A stretch of DNA of 64,000 bases from a candidate division SR1 bacterium (GCA_026397475.1 JAPLUT010000005.1:124001-188000), one strand, 5' to 3'. Positions 21,932-34,119 are shown, counted from the stretch's first letter. A program made the numbers and translations. The notes: generated from the letters alone by a model not told the origin.

Positions 21932-22663
21932 ATGCAACTTTTCGTCACTGAATATCAAAAAAAAGATAAAAATATCATCATCACCAATGATGAGCTTTTG
22001 TCTCAACTCAGAAAAGTTCTCAGGGCACGCATAGGAGATATTATACGAATTCAAAGCCCAGACATTGAGTCGACAAAAATAAGATACGAGCTTTCTATAG
22101 ACGTTTGGGATAATAAAATTATTGAATGAACTATTGTTTCTGAACAAAATCATACCGGTTCTCATGAGCAAAAAAGTATGATTATCGCTATGCCAAATAA
22201 ACGAGATAAAATTGAAATGATCGTCCAAAAACTCACCGAATGTGGTTTGGATCAGATTATATTTTGGCCTTCTGAAAGATCTATTATCAAAGAATGGAAT
22301 CCAAAAAAAGAAGAAAGACTTCATAAGATTATCAAGGAAGCTACTGAACAATCTCGATGACGAAACATTCCTAATCTTAAATTTACTACGGATATTACCA
22401 AATATTTACAAGATACAGAGCTTGTCGTTTTCGACAAATCTGGAATGAGTAATAAGGGACAAAAAACAAAGACAGAATCTAAGATCCAAGATCTAAGTTC
22501 TAAGATCTGATTGATCGGGCCCGAAGGAGGACTTACCTCAAAAGACTATCAAATTTTTGAATGAACAAATTATGCTACTTATGAACTTGGCGAAACGGTA
22601 TTGAGAACTGAGACTGCAGCGATTATTGGAGGACGATTGATAAAAAACAATTTTAATTCTTAA
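21932..22663 (+). CDS. rsmE: 16S rRNA m3U1498 methyltransferase RsmE
   Basis: 243 residues. N-terminal PUA-like domain (QLFVTEYQ, RKVLRARIGDIIRIQ) and SPOUT methyltransferase domain with KIEMIVQKLTECGLDQIIFW, IKEATEQSRGRNIP, then GLIGPEGGLTSKDY and LGETVLRTETAAI. It methylates N3 of U1498 in 16S rRNA. I start at ATG 21932 because family members begin M-x-LFV; ATG 21872 would add a hydrophobic tail not typical of RsmE. A heptamer repeat tract at about 22478-22515 encodes the segment before GLIGPEGG. Confidence 0.92.
22478..22515 (+). repeat. Heptamer repeats inside rsmE
   Basis: TCTAAGA-TCCAAGA-TCTAAGT-TCTAAGA-TCTGA: five units of 7 bp in frame. They encode SKIQDLSSKI just before the conserved GPEGG loop. 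Confidence 0.75.
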
Positions 22664-22692
22664 AAAAAACTTACCCGGAGAAACCGGGCAAG
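22662..22692. terminator. Hairpin between convergent rsmE and small membrane protein gene
   Basis: ACCCGG and CCGGGC arms around a short loop, with an A-run on the left that gives a T8 tail on the minus strand. It probably ends the minus-strand gene at 22711 and may also protect the rsmE transcript. Confidence 0.75.
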
Positions 22693-22710
22693 CAATAGAT
22701 AATTAATAGT

Positions 22711-23154
22711 TTACCAAACGACATACATCTGGCAAGTAACAAAGAAATTTCCACAATGATCTCCGATGAGCAAAAATTTAGCTCCCGGATATTTTTGTTT
22801 TTGACTCAAGAATACATCCATACGGTTTCCTTGCCATACAAAGTATCCATCAGTATAGATAAAGAAGTTCCTGGGAATCCAGAAGATTTCTTGGACCTGA
22901 GCTCCTTTAAAATCGGGAATTGTAGCAAGAAACTCCATCTTTATCCCTAGGCTATCAAACTCCTCTTTGGATGTATTGATTCTAAAAGGATCTTCGTGAT
23001 AGGATTGAGACTTTTTTGTAATAGATTGTGGTACGATAGGTTTTTTTGTTTTTTCTTCCTGCTGTTCTCTGTAGTTCACAAATACTATCAGTAAGACAAT
23101 AGAACAGACAAACACTATAAATTGAATAAGTGAGATATAATTTTTATTTTTCAT
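22711..23154 (-). CDS. Single-span membrane protein, unknown function
   Basis: 147 residues, no TGA codon inside. The N-terminus is short and basic, followed by a membrane span (about 7-27, SLIQFIVFVCSIVLLIVFV). The extracytoplasmic region has a Gln/Glu/Lys linker and then a domain with IFWIPRNFFIYTDGYFVWQG and two cysteines near the end (GDHCGNFFVTCQMY). I recognise no family. It is followed by a terminator and so is its own unit. The 230 bp upstream (23155-23385) are AT-rich with no gene that I can support. Confidence 0.7.
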   Translation of the reverse strand: MKNKNYISLIQFIVFVCSIVLLIVFVNYREQQEEKTKKPIVPQSITKKSQSYHEDPFRINTSKEEFDSLGIKMEFLATIPDFKGAQVQEIFWIPRNFFIYTDGYFVWQGNRMDVFLSQKQKYPGAKFLLIGDHCGNFFVTCQMYVVW

Positions 23155-23385
23155 TTTTATTTTATTTAGTTTTTATTTGTGTCTATGTTATACGGAACAT
23201 ACTTTTTTAAACAAGTCAATCTTTTATTTTGTGTCGACTATTTCCGACGTTAGAGATAGCTTATACTACAATGATATTCCCGCCTATAAAATATATATTA
23301 TTATCATAGTTTTCGTCAGTTTTTTTTGCATTAAAAACAAATTTCAGTATACTTATTTTAACAATTTAATTTGTTATAAAAAATA

Positions 23386-24153
23386 ATGGAACTTCTAGAA
23401 AAACTTTTGCACGATATTGGACTGAGTGAAATAGAATCCCAAATATTCATCAACTGCCAAAAATATGGAAGACTTTCTGTCGGAGGGATGACCAGATTTA
23501 TTAATTTTCCAAGATCTACGCTCTATGGATACGTAGAAAAAATGGCGGCAAATAAATTTCTCATTGCCGAAAAAGGCAAAGCGGGAAACTATTATAGAGC
23601 CATTACTCCTGATGAATTGATTGCACTTATCAAAGATAAAAAATCACAGTTTGACGAAGTTATCAAAAAAGTAGAAACAATGAAGCCCGCTATCGTAGAA
23701 CTTGCGAGCCAAAATAAATATATTCCTAAAGTCCAATATTATGAGGGCGAAGGCACAATTGCGCTTATTGATGAAAAAATAAATAACGCTAAGGAGAGGT
23801 ATTTTATTTCCGATATGGATACAATTATGGACGTCATGCAGTGGACTCCTCTGCAAGCGGCTAAAGCGTTTATTCACAAATCCTGATATTCTCTTGAGAT
23901 ACTTCTTGACAGTTCAAGAGCCCGTGAATACGCGAAGCTGAAGAAAAAATTAGCGAAGAAATGATCCTATACATTCACCATAAAATTTCTTCCTACCGAC
24001 AAACAATATTTACAATCTGACAATATTTTGATAGACGGATCTTACTTTCACATTGCATATGGAGATCAACTTATCGGTATCGAAATCAACAATCCCATCT
24101 TCTACCAAACACAAAAAATATTGTTTGAACAATTGTGGAAGAGCCTTAAATAG
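23386..24153 (+). CDS. TrmB-family transcriptional regulator
   Basis: 255 residues. The N-terminal winged helix (LHDIGLSEIESQIFINCQKYGRLSVGGM then RSTLYGYVEKMAANKFL) is the TrmB HTH, followed by a coiled coil (FDEVIKKVETMKPAIVEL) and a C-terminal effector-type domain (VQYYEGEGTIALIDE; ISDMDTIMDVMQ). TrmB members often sense sugars, but members in this lineage have no known ligand. Three TGA codons are read as Gly. The gene is followed after 85 bp by murE, with a heptamer tract between them. Confidence 0.8.
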
Positions 24154-24207
24154 TTCGAGATAAGTTTTATTGTAAATATTCGTGAAAATCATATACATAA
24201 ACCAATG

Positions 24208-24237
24208 AATAATTAATAATGATGGAAGATTTTTAAT
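24208..24237 (+). repeat. AT-rich heptamer tract before murE
   Basis: AATGAATAATTAATAATGAT, the same TAATGAA/TAATTAA units as in the elements at 27107, 38447 and 45414, here without a clear inverted arm. It ends at the murE start. Confidence 0.5.
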
Positions 24238-24238
24238 T

Positions 24239-25558
<1,320 letters not shown>

Positions 25559-25710
25559 ACAATATTTTGTCCTCCTTTATTTCAAAGGAGGAGGTATCCG
25601 CGTTTTGCGGATGGAGGATTTAAAAAACAATTTAGTTTACAAATCCCTCTGCCTTCGGCTTCTCCCTTTGCAAAGGGAGACAAACATTATTTAATAATTT
25701 TCTAGTCTTC
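25559..25710. repeat. Compound palindromic repeat between murE and DUF58 gene
   Basis: A string of small hairpins: CCTCCTTTatttcAAAGGAGG, ATCCGCgttttGCGGAT, GCCTTCGGC, and CTCCCTTTGCAAAGGGAG. The ends CCTCC/GGAGG and CCCTC/GGGAG recur. This is the style of a non-coding REP- or MITE-like element. I see no gene in it. Confidence 0.6.
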
Positions 25711-25711
25711 T

Positions 25712-26434
25712 ATGCAAAAAAAGTTTAGCATCAAAATTACGAAACCGATTGTCGGCAAGCGATTTGGTGTTTTTCAGCATATTATGAAATGAGCAGGAAG
25801 CGAAAAAGTAGATATGAGAAAATATTCTAGCGGCGATAGCGCTTCACAAATCAATCGAAAACTTTCTGCAAAATATCAAGAACTCTATACCAACATTTTC
25901 CAGCAAGAAAAATCGCTGAATTTAGATATTTTTTTCGATATCAACTACAATCGAAGAGGCGGAAAAGTTGCTAATGGAGAGCAGGTTCGCGCGTATGCAG
26001 AAGATATTATTTCTTACTGTCAGAAACAACACATCACCATGAGGTTTTTCTATCCTCAACAAAAGTTATTCTCTTCAACTAAACTAGTAGAAAAAGTTAT
26101 CAAGAGAAATACCGAGGAAACGAGAAATATTTTGCATGAAATTTTAGCGAAAGTTAAGAAAACAAAAAAACGTTATGAATCGTTGCTGCATACATTTTTG
26201 AACAACGCCATCAAAGAAAAAAACAGGCGCGCAATAATAATTTTCTCTGATTTTCTATCGACGGACGAAGAGACCAAGAAATTACTTCACTACCTAAGAA
26301 CGCATCACATCCTTTTCTTGTTCCAGCTCCCTATCGATCACGAGCAAGGACAGAATTATAGCAGATTTTTTCTTAAAAAAAATATCTCATCAGACAAAAA
26401 TACTGGCGAGATAGAATTGTTGCAAATAGACTAA
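25712..26434 (+). CDS. DUF58-family protein
   Basis: 240 residues. The DUF58 core is visible: MRKYSSGDSASQINRKLSAK (family pattern R-x-Y-x-x-GD-x-x-x-x-I-x-W/R-k) followed by EKSLNLDIFFDINYN, a von-Willebrand-A-like strand with the Asp cluster. RAIIIFSDFLS lies later. DUF58 genes often pair with MoxR ATPases, but none is next to it here. ATG 25712 is used because the motif GVFQHIMKGAGSEKVDM with a TGA glycine lies upstream of the first standard-code start. Function unknown. Confidence 0.75.
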
Positions 26435-26453
26435 TAGAGCTAATATGTATTTT

Positions 26454-26606
26454 TTATTCAAGATCTGTTGTTGTTTTATCATAAGCTCTATCCATAGCTT
26501 CTTTAATATCCAAATTCTCTAAATCTTCTTTAGTGATACTTATTGTCTCATTTGTCTTTTCTCCCTTATTATACACGACTGCTTTCGAAATCTGTAATCA
26601 TTTCAC
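26454..26606 (-). CDS. Possible 50-residue protein downstream of ruvX
   Basis: A GTG directly after the ruvX stop opens a short frame rich in charged residues (ITKEDLENLDIKEAMDRAYDKTTTD) with one TGA. No family recognised. The tight spacing and acidic helical composition support it weakly; it could be chance. Confidence 0.4.
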
Positions 26607-27107
26607 TTAGTTCATGCTTACAGTTTCTCAAATCGTCGGTATAACTCAATCATCCAAAAAAACTTCGTTTCACTCATTTTTTTGGCGGTTGAGTATATCT
26701 TTTAATCCTCTTTCCAAAATAAGCATCGCACTTACCGTATCTTCAGCGGCATTTTTTTTGAAATTTGAAGTAATTTCACCGGATTGGACACTGGTGTAAT
26801 CTTCCTCAACGAGCTGGATTTCTATTTCTCTATTTTCAATAATGTATCCGAGGCTTTTCATAAATCCTTGAATTTTTGCTTGGATATCTTTTTGCTTGCT
26901 GGGTCGTCAGAGCATGATTTTTCCGACATTATGTTTTTCGATAATACCTGCGACATTGAAATACATCATCTGATCATTGAGGATGTATCCTACAGGAAAA
27001 ATTACGTCGCTTCCTGGAAGTGCGTATGCTAAACCTATATATCTCGTTCATCGATCGATACCGAGGATAGATTTAGTTTTGCGGTGATTTGTTTGCATAA
27101 AAGACAT
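26607..27107 (-). CDS. ruvX: RuvX/YqgF-type Holliday junction resolvase-like nuclease
   Basis: 166 residues with an RNase-H fold: SILGIDRGTRYIGLAYA (family D-x-GT-x-x-x-G motif, with the Gly of DRG written TGA), KIMLGRPSKQ, VEEDYTSVQSGEITSNF, and AAEDTVSAMLILE with the second acidic pair. Members mature pre-16S rRNA ends and have been linked to Holliday junction processing. The N-terminus carries about 12 extra residues; a second Met follows at position 4. The neighbour on the same strand is tsaB, another essential translation-related gene, with a heptamer element between them. Confidence 0.85.
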
Positions 27108-27217
27108 AATTAACAATTAACAATTAAAAATTAATAATTAATAATGATGGGATATCTTTGTATTAAAAAATATACCAACATTATTCATTTTTCATTATTC
27201 ATCTTTCATTAATTCAT
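27108..27217. repeat. About 105-bp heptamer element between ruvX and tsaB
   Basis: TAACAAT-TAACAAT-TAAAAAT-TAATAAT-TAATAAT on the left, a core with GATGGGATATC and AAAAAATATACC, then TTCATTT-TTCATTA-TTCATCT-TTCATTA on the right. The right array is the approximate reverse complement of the left. The tsaB stop lies in the right array. Confidence 0.75.
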
Positions 27218-27811
27218 TGTCGGTTGGATCATATACTCTGGTTCGACACTCAGCATCAATGGGATACAGAGATCCCTAATTTCTATCGCATGAGAATTTC
27301 CTTTGTAATGCATATGGAGAGTATTGTTTCTCATCGTGAATGAAATCATTGCGTCGGTAGTCGGCCAGTAAGGATCGTGAACAAAATCGAGGAAAGTTTG
27401 ATCCGAATATTGTACCTCGTCTAATGTAATTTGTTTATGGGTGTGTTCTTGGAAATCACATTCTCGAACATTACGTTTTTGTCCAATGTAAATAACTCCG
27501 TATCTTGGGAGCCATCATTGCTTGTGAAGATAGGCATAAAAGTCAATTTTGGTGATAGATGCGATAGGAATAAACGTTCATGTGTCGTTTTGAAGTAAGG
27601 CATTGAGGGTATTGAGTGCCAAAGTGCCTACTCTCAGATTGGTAAAACCACCGGGACCATTGAGCAAATAAATCGTTGCTATAGGATGAGTTGTACTATA
27701 GGTCAAAAGCGTTGGTCACAGAGTATTTTCTATCCCATTGCGCTCAAGAAATGATTCGTCCTGATCATCCAGAAGATGCACCCAATCACTGGAAATATTC
27801 ATAAAAAGCAT
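27209..27811 (-). CDS. tsaB: TsaB-like threonylcarbamoyladenosine biosynthesis protein
   Basis: 200 residues of the M22/ASKHA fold. TIYLLNGPGGFTNLRVGTLALNTL matches the TsaB motif (GPGSFTGLR-x-G). TsaB lacks catalysis of its own and supports TsaD in making t6A37 of tRNA. The C-terminal half is poorly conserved, as usual. Start at ATG 27809-27811 with another Met at residue 4; the open frame extends further upstream into hairpin-rich intergenic DNA, so the start is not certain. The last codons come from the heptamer element. Confidence 0.75.
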
Positions 27812-27829
27812 AGAGCAAAACAAACGAAA

Positions 27830-27925
27830 TAAATAGTAATTTGCCCTTCGGGCGTAATTTATTCCTTCGGAATGTAATTTAATTACACGAAGCGAATTAC
27901 ACGAACGTAGTGAGTAATAACATGT
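27830..27925. repeat. Cluster of small hairpins upstream of tsaB
   Basis: GCCCTTCGGGC, ATTCCTTCGGAAT, and TTCG-rich stems with repeated 'taattt' and 'cgaattacacgaa' units follow each other. It looks like REP-type intergenic DNA. Nothing else is seen in 27812-28052. Confidence 0.45.
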
Positions 27926-28052
27926 TATATATATTTTCACGCTTTTTGCAAGCTAACCACCATAGAAATCCCCTATTTATTTGTCGTTTTACTCATTGAG
28001 GGATATACTTTACTATAAAGACAGAGGAATAATTTATAATTAATTTATCACC

Positions 28053-30440
28053 ATGCAACGATTAAAATCTAAAATAATAAGAAAAATATTGGGGATACTT
28101 GTCATCGTAGGATGCTCAGGAATTTTCTTCAATGGATACGTAGGGATAGGTGAACCTGTCCATGCCCAACAACAAGGGATAGGAAACTGATCAACGGGAA
28201 GCGGAAGCGCTATCGACTCCATGAGCCTTTGGACAATACTCAATATGGTTCTCAAAATTATCTATCTCCTTCTCTGGCCACTCTTGGTTGTAGCAGGACT
28301 TGCTTTGGACAATACCCTCGTCTATGCATCTATCTTTCATCTTGATGCACCACTCTGGAAATTTTGGAATATGATAAAAAACTTTGCAAATTTTGCCCTG
28401 TGATTTATGGTCCTCTTTGCAATTATAAAAAGTCTCTTTTCAGTCAAAGAAGACAAATGACCTATTGAAATCATTAAAAAAACATTGATCGCAGGAATAC
28501 TTATCCAAGCAAGTTGGTTCTTGATGGCAGCATTGGTAGATGTCTCAACAATTGCAACATATGCCGTAGGAGGACTCCCTCTCAGTGTCTTAAAAAATAC
28601 CGACATAGGAAATCAAAAAATATTAACAACAAACAGTTCTCTGGATTTGAATAAGTTTAGCGTGATCTCAGCGTGAGGCGAAGATTTTCAGGTATGGAAT
28701 TCTACGACTTATAGCGGAAAATTGTTTAAAATATCTCCTTGTAGAATAGAAAAATCGTATGTCATCTGAAGGGAAAATGCGGATCCTGATTTTATCAACA
28801 GTGATAAATTTGTAGGAACAAATTTTGAATGATATGAAGTCTGTACGCTCTTTGGGAACCAACTTGTGATGTGGAAAGAAGGAGCGCTTCTGTCAGAAAT
28901 ATCCGCAGTTACTAATTCTACTTACAATACAGGATCAAATTTGTGATACAAAACCATTATGAGCGCATTGCTTAATCGAACGTGATGGGATAGCTCATCA
29001 AGTACATTTATCCCATTTATGGTGAATGTTAAATCCTGATCAGCGCTAGCCAGCGTAGATTGATTTGCCAAAGGTAAAGATTTTTTCAACTGATCCTCAG
29101 CTATTACCATCTCTGAGCTCATCAATAAATCTAAATGATTTGTATGACCTCTCGTAACGATGTATTCTTCACTGTTAAACTTTGCACAACTTACAGATAC
29201 TAATGTTACAACTATTTCAGAAACCTCAGGAATATTTCTTATCAAAGCAGGAGTAGCTATAGCACTATTTTTCCCACTTCTCGCCTTGGCAGTAGTGTTG
29301 ATTATGAGAATAGGTATGCTCTGGCTCTATATCGCAGCATCACCGTTTTTGGTGATCACGAAAGTCTTTGATAAGCTTCTTCCCAAAGATCTTTTATGAG
29401 GCAATCTTGATATTACAAATGTTTTCAAACTTATTTTTGCTCCCGTGGTTACAGTAGCTGCTCTGAGCATTTCACTGATATTTATGACTGCACTGGTCAA
29501 TGGATTTAAATCTGGTGATACTCAACATATCTCTTCAGCAGTTTCAGAAAATCTTCAAATACAATCTATCACTCCTACAACTGGAGGAAATCAAGCATTT
29601 CAAATAAGTCCTTCTACCTCATTAGAATTTAAAAATTTTGATCGAGGGTGATCACTTGATTGGTTTTCTCGATTGGTAGTAAACTTCTTTGCAATATGAC
29701 TTTTACGAACTATCGTTTTTGCTGCGATTAAATCTAATAAGATCGGAGAGAAAATCGGTGGCGGAATACAAAAGTTTGGAGCAAATGTCTTCAGCACCCT
29801 TCCTGTTTTACCTATGGGTGCAGGCGGAGCATGAGTCTGAATAGGCAGTGCATATAATGTGCTTAGCAAAGTTCCAGAAAGAAAAGTAGAAGACCGACAA
29901 TATAATGATCAAGAAAAGGTAAGAGAATTATTAGAACCTAGTGATAAGGGAAGCAATACGACATTAACATCAGAATCTACAAATAAAATCGTAAATTCTC
30001 TTTGAGGATTAACAAATCCAACCAACAAAACGGAAACAGAAAAAGTCTTTAGTGCAAACAATATTGCTACTACAAGTATAGCCAACAATAATGACACCTT
30101 CTTTAGATCGATTGAAGCTATAAGCAATCCACAAGAAAAAAATAAAGCGATACAAGGGATAGAAACCATCGCATGAGCATGACGATACGATAGAATGGTT
30201 AAAGAAGAAACAAAGAAAAACTTTTCTTCAAAAATAGCTGATAAAATCATAAAGAATACTGATGTGAATAAGCTATTAAGTAATAATAAAGATATCGCTG
30301 ATGCATATTTCAAGAGCAACAATAACCTTCCTTTTGAAAAAACTTTGGATGGCGGAAAAAACAAAATTACGATTACGCCACAAATAGACCCTAAAGACAC
30401 ACTAAAAATAACTGGATATACCGTCACAGAGATAAAATAA
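28053..30440 (+). CDS. VirB6/TrbL-like polytopic membrane protein 1
   Basis: 795 residues. Signal-like N-terminus (ILGILVIVGCSGIFFNG, then VHAQQQ). Spans follow at about 60-85 (IIYLLLWPLLVVAGLALD), 110-130 and 150-180, then a large loop with cysteines, a second group of spans around 390-430 (IALFFPLLALAVVLIMRIGMLW) and 460-490, and a soluble C-terminus rich in Asn and Lys. Topology and the motif WLYIAASPFLV fit VirB6/TrbL inner-membrane channel subunits of type IV secretion systems. It is a paralogue of the next gene (shared SWFLxAAxVDVSTIAT and NFANF). Many TGA glycines. Confidence 0.7.
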
Positions 30441-30462
30441 TCTTTACCATTCTAATAAACTT

Positions 30463-32352
30463 ATGAACATAAGAAAAATCACCAGAACATTATTTCATCC
30501 GACTACAATCAAAATCGTAAGTATGATTTTTATTGTTTGATTTTTCTTTATCCTCCCTACCTATGCACAAAGTACGGGGACTGGAAGTTTAAGTGAAGTT
30601 CAGAAGTTATTGAATAGTCTACTTTCTTTGTGTTCACGATGATGGATCATCCTAGCTGTTCTAGCAGGAAAACTCATGACGAACGATTGGGTCTATGGAT
30701 CTATTATTCATATGGATATCTACCTTTGGAAGATCCGAAATATTATGAAAAATTTTGCAAACTTTGGATTGGTAGCTATTGTTCTCCGAAATATCATACA
30801 AAATCTTATTGGTAAAGAAAAAATAAACATCAAAGATATCATTACCAAAACATTGATTGCATGAATACTTATCCAAGCAAGTTGGTTTCTCGTGGCAGCC
30901 GTCGTAGACGTTTCTACTATCGCAACTACAGCAATAGGTGCGTTTACAACAAGTTTCCTACAATCTAGTCCCAACCTTCAGACGCAAATCAATAATTCGA
31001 TTACTAATAACGTATATACGAAATATATCATAGATCTTTCTGGTGGAAATGCCATCACCCCGATTGTCGGAGATAAAGTATCTTCACCAAGCCGAGAAAG
31101 TATATTACCGACCTATAATTCTGTAAGCGGCCCACTTATCTATTTGTGATTCAGTGTGTTTAAATTTCAAAATTATATGAATGTCCAATGAAGTCCAGGC
31201 GCGGAAAGCCTCACCATATCATTTCTTTTGAGGGTCGTCTTAATCCTCTTCTATACCCTAGGACTTGCATTATTATTTATTGCGAACATCATCAGAGTTG
31301 CCTTTCTACGGATATTCATCATAGCTGCACCGTTGTTGGTGCTTGCACAAGTTTTCAAAAGCAAGGCGTTGGAATCATGATGATGAGTTGGAAAATATCT
31401 CAAATTTTCAGTAATGCTTGATTTAATTTTCAAGCCTCTAATTTTTGTGGCAGGATTTTCTATGATTCTTATCTTGGTCGTGAGCATTCAAAGTATCATG
31501 AACTGAACCCTCCCAAAAGACTTTAATGGAGTAACAATAGGCGTTAATTCTAGTTGATCCAGCTTAGCAATAGAAGGTATAAGTACTATAAATATACAAG
31601 AAAACAACATATTAGGAAGCGATCCTTTCAGCACAGCAGGAGCACAAATAACCGAGACTGGACAAACTATCTTTGTTAATTTACTTCTCTTTTTCCTTAC
31701 GACATTTTTGATGCGACAGTTTATCAAGATGGCCGTCACTTCTGGGAAATGATCACCTATCTCTGACATTATGACCCCTATGGTAAACTGGGTAGAAAAA
31801 GCAGCAAAAACCGTTCCTGTCCTTCCTATGTGATGAGGTATGTCGGTTGGCGCTATGCAAAATTTTTCTGCTGGACAAAAAAATAAACTTGCAGAGTGAT
31901 TTGGTATGAATACCAGTGGACAATTTACCGAATCAGAACAAAAATTTGATCAATTCGTATCTGCTAAGATGTGAATCCAACAATCTTGGTGAGCAAAAGA
32001 CTATCAAGAACTTAATAAGTTTACTGGATTTTGAGGCAACTTCATAAATGAATCTGCACAAATAGCTGAACAAAGAGTATGATGACTGTATCTTGGTGAT
32101 AGTTCACGAAGACCGCTTTTGGAAAGATGGTTAAAAAATAATCCTACTGCAAGTGGTATAACGCGAAATGATACGTTTGAGAATACCTTTAAAAACAATG
32201 ATAATCCTAATGCAAAGAACAATCGTGTTAAACTTCATAATCTTATGGGATGAGATGGGTCTGTAGCCCCAGGATGAGTTAAATTATGAAACAATACAGA
32301 TATTTCATATGACACACTTAGCAACAACGTTTATCATAAAACAAATAAGTAG
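30463..32352 (+). CDS. VirB6/TrbL-like polytopic membrane protein 2
   Basis: 629 residues. A signal peptide (IVSMIFIVGFFFILPTYAQS) is followed by spans similar to the previous gene: KIRNIMKNFANFGLVAIVLRN, GILIQASWFLVAAVVDVSTIATTAIG, then FYTLGLALLFIANIIRVAFLRIFIIAAPLLVLA and later spans around 390 (MRQFIKMAV is after the last). The C-terminal 160 residues are hydrophilic and Gly/Asn-rich. It starts 22 bp after the first paralogue, so they form one operon with the transglycosylase. I infer paired VirB6-like subunits by tandem duplication; homology to a specific T4SS type cannot be shown here. Confidence 0.7.
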
Positions 32353-32376
32353 TAATATATTTCTCCTTGCAACACG

Positions 32377-32453
32377 ATGAGATAAATCTACATTAAAAGT
32401 TGACCAAATCGGAAATCCCGCTTTAGCGGGGATGGATTTATCTCATTTTTTTT
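32377..32453 (+). terminator. Two-level hairpin with T-run after the VirB6-like genes
   Basis: ATGAGATAAATC and GATTTATCTCAT form a 12-bp outer stem, with an inner AATCCCGCtttaGCGGGGAT hairpin. T8 follows. It stands directly before the transglycosylase ATG (32458), so it may attenuate rather than end transcription. Confidence 0.7.
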
Positions 32454-32457
32454 GATA

Positions 32458-33294
32458 ATGAAAAAGATTGTTACACTGCTCTTTTTGATATGACTATTTT
32501 TCGGACTTAGTTCTGCATATGAACCGACGAGCCAGGATATTGCTCAGGTCAAAATCCTCAAAACACAACTCGATACTATTACCACATGAAATATGAAAGA
32601 CAAGTGGGACTTTTACGCTCAGCTCAAAACCTTGCAAGAACAGTTTAGCTGATATGAACAGCTTAATTACTATCTGAATGAACTATGAATCAATTTGATC
32701 ACCCAAGTAAATACTGAAAAAGTAAAAAGCAAAGCGACTTCTAAAACGGCAAAACAAGATTTTTTTAATCAGTGGAGTGGTTGATTTAGTCAAGAAATAA
32801 CTGTTGCAGATTCTTGTACTTGATGGTACAATACCATGGACAGCATAAGCTTTGCTAATAACTTTCCTACAGCACTGATGATATCGACACGATATAGAGA
32901 AACAAGCTGTTGATTCTATATGCCAAATAATGGCGATGGCCCGTTTCAAATTTTGAGCAAAGACTATGGAACTGGGCAAATTAGCGAAGCAAAATTTATT
33001 CAAACTATGCAAGACTTTATCGACTTTTCTAAAGCGAAATATCTTCAATACAAAACCAAACTCTGAATCTCTCTCACATATACCTGATATTCTTGGACCG
33101 GACTTATCTATCACGCAGCACTGTATAACGGAGGAATAATTACTGGGAATACTACAAGCGGATATGTTGCCACACCTATCAATCCCAGATATGCTTTTGA
33201 CGGATACGGACAAGAGTATAGTGGAGCAGTAAAATATGGGATATTACCTAAGTTTTTAAAAGTACTTGATCGAGAGCTGAAAACCAATTATTAA
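32458..33294 (+). CDS. Secreted lytic transglycosylase-like protein
   Basis: 278 residues. Signal peptide MKKIVTLLFLIGLFFGLSSAYE with a TGA glycine in the core. A lysozyme-like domain has TRYRETSCGFYMPNNGDGPFQIL, giving a candidate catalytic Glu in RETSC and the GPFQI motif of SLT-type enzymes, and SWTGLIYHAALYNGG further on. Such enzymes open peptidoglycan for type IV secretion machines (VirB1 role), which fits the two VirB6-like genes just upstream. Four cysteines may form disulfides. The catalytic Glu is my assignment from motif order. Confidence 0.72.
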
Positions 33295-33323
33295 TTTGAA
33301 ATTTTAGCATATCAGTATTAAGC

Positions 33324-33980
33324 ATGAAAGAGCTCCAAGTTACTAAACTATTTAAAGAATTTGATAAGCTACAAAGCACCCATGGAGATAAAAAACTTTT
33401 GTCGGTGTATGGAGCCGGATGTAAAAAGCGTCCAAAATTATTTCTTTTGTTTATGAATCCCACCTGAAGAAATGTGTCCTGCATAAAATGACGGCAATGA
33501 ATTCGTGCTCCTCGACTTGGGACTAAGAATATCCGAAAAATACTCTTTGCTATTTGAACTATTTCCAAAAAGACGTTTGAGCATATTCAAAAACTAAAAC
33601 CTAATGAACGAACAGAAAAATTCTCGCTCGAAATATATCAAGAAATAGCAGAAAGTAATGTATACATTAGTAATCTTGCGAAATGCACCCAGACAGATGC
33701 AAGACCTCTTAAAGATAGTGTTTTTAAAGAGTATCTTGATTTGATTTATGAAGAAATTAATGAAGCTCAACCCGAGCATATTGTCTCGTTCGGGAATCAA
33801 GTAAGTTCTATTATTTTGAGCAAGAAAATTACCGTATCCTGATATATAAAAGATAAGCATGAAATTTTGCAAGTAAGAAAGAAGAGCTATAAAGTCTATC
33901 CTACCTTCTATCCTGTAGGTTTGTGAATGAGAAACATGCCGAAGGCGATAGAAAGAATAAAAAATATTTTGAAAAAATAA
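33324..33980 (+). CDS. Uracil-DNA glycosylase superfamily protein
   Basis: 218 residues. LFLLFMNPTGRNVS resembles motif A of UDG-fold enzymes, EHIVSFGNQVSSII follows the alpha/beta core, and KVYPTFYPVGLG occupies the motif B position where families have HPS or similar. VYISNLAKCTQTDARPL is typical of family 4/5-like members. Such enzymes excise uracil or related bases. The iron-sulfur cysteine pattern of family 4 is incomplete (Cys in GAGCKK and AKCTQ). It lies between the transglycosylase and uvrA, which suggests a repair role rather than secretion. Confidence 0.7.
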
Positions 33981-34119
33981 TTTGGAATTTATATATTCTC
34001 CTTCAAAATTATATTCAATTTTGATTGAAGAATATATACTTACCAACCCAATAATTTCTCATTACATATCGAACTTATCTGATTGGTAAACTACAAATTT
34101 AAATTTGGAATTTATAACC
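33981..34119. repeat. AT-rich repeat/dyad region before uvrA
   Basis: TTTGGAATTTATATATTC recurs as AAATTTGGAATTTATAACC next to the uvrA start, and GAATATATActtac faces TATATTCTCC. It has the look of the heptamer elements but the units are degenerate. No gene seen. Confidence 0.45.
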
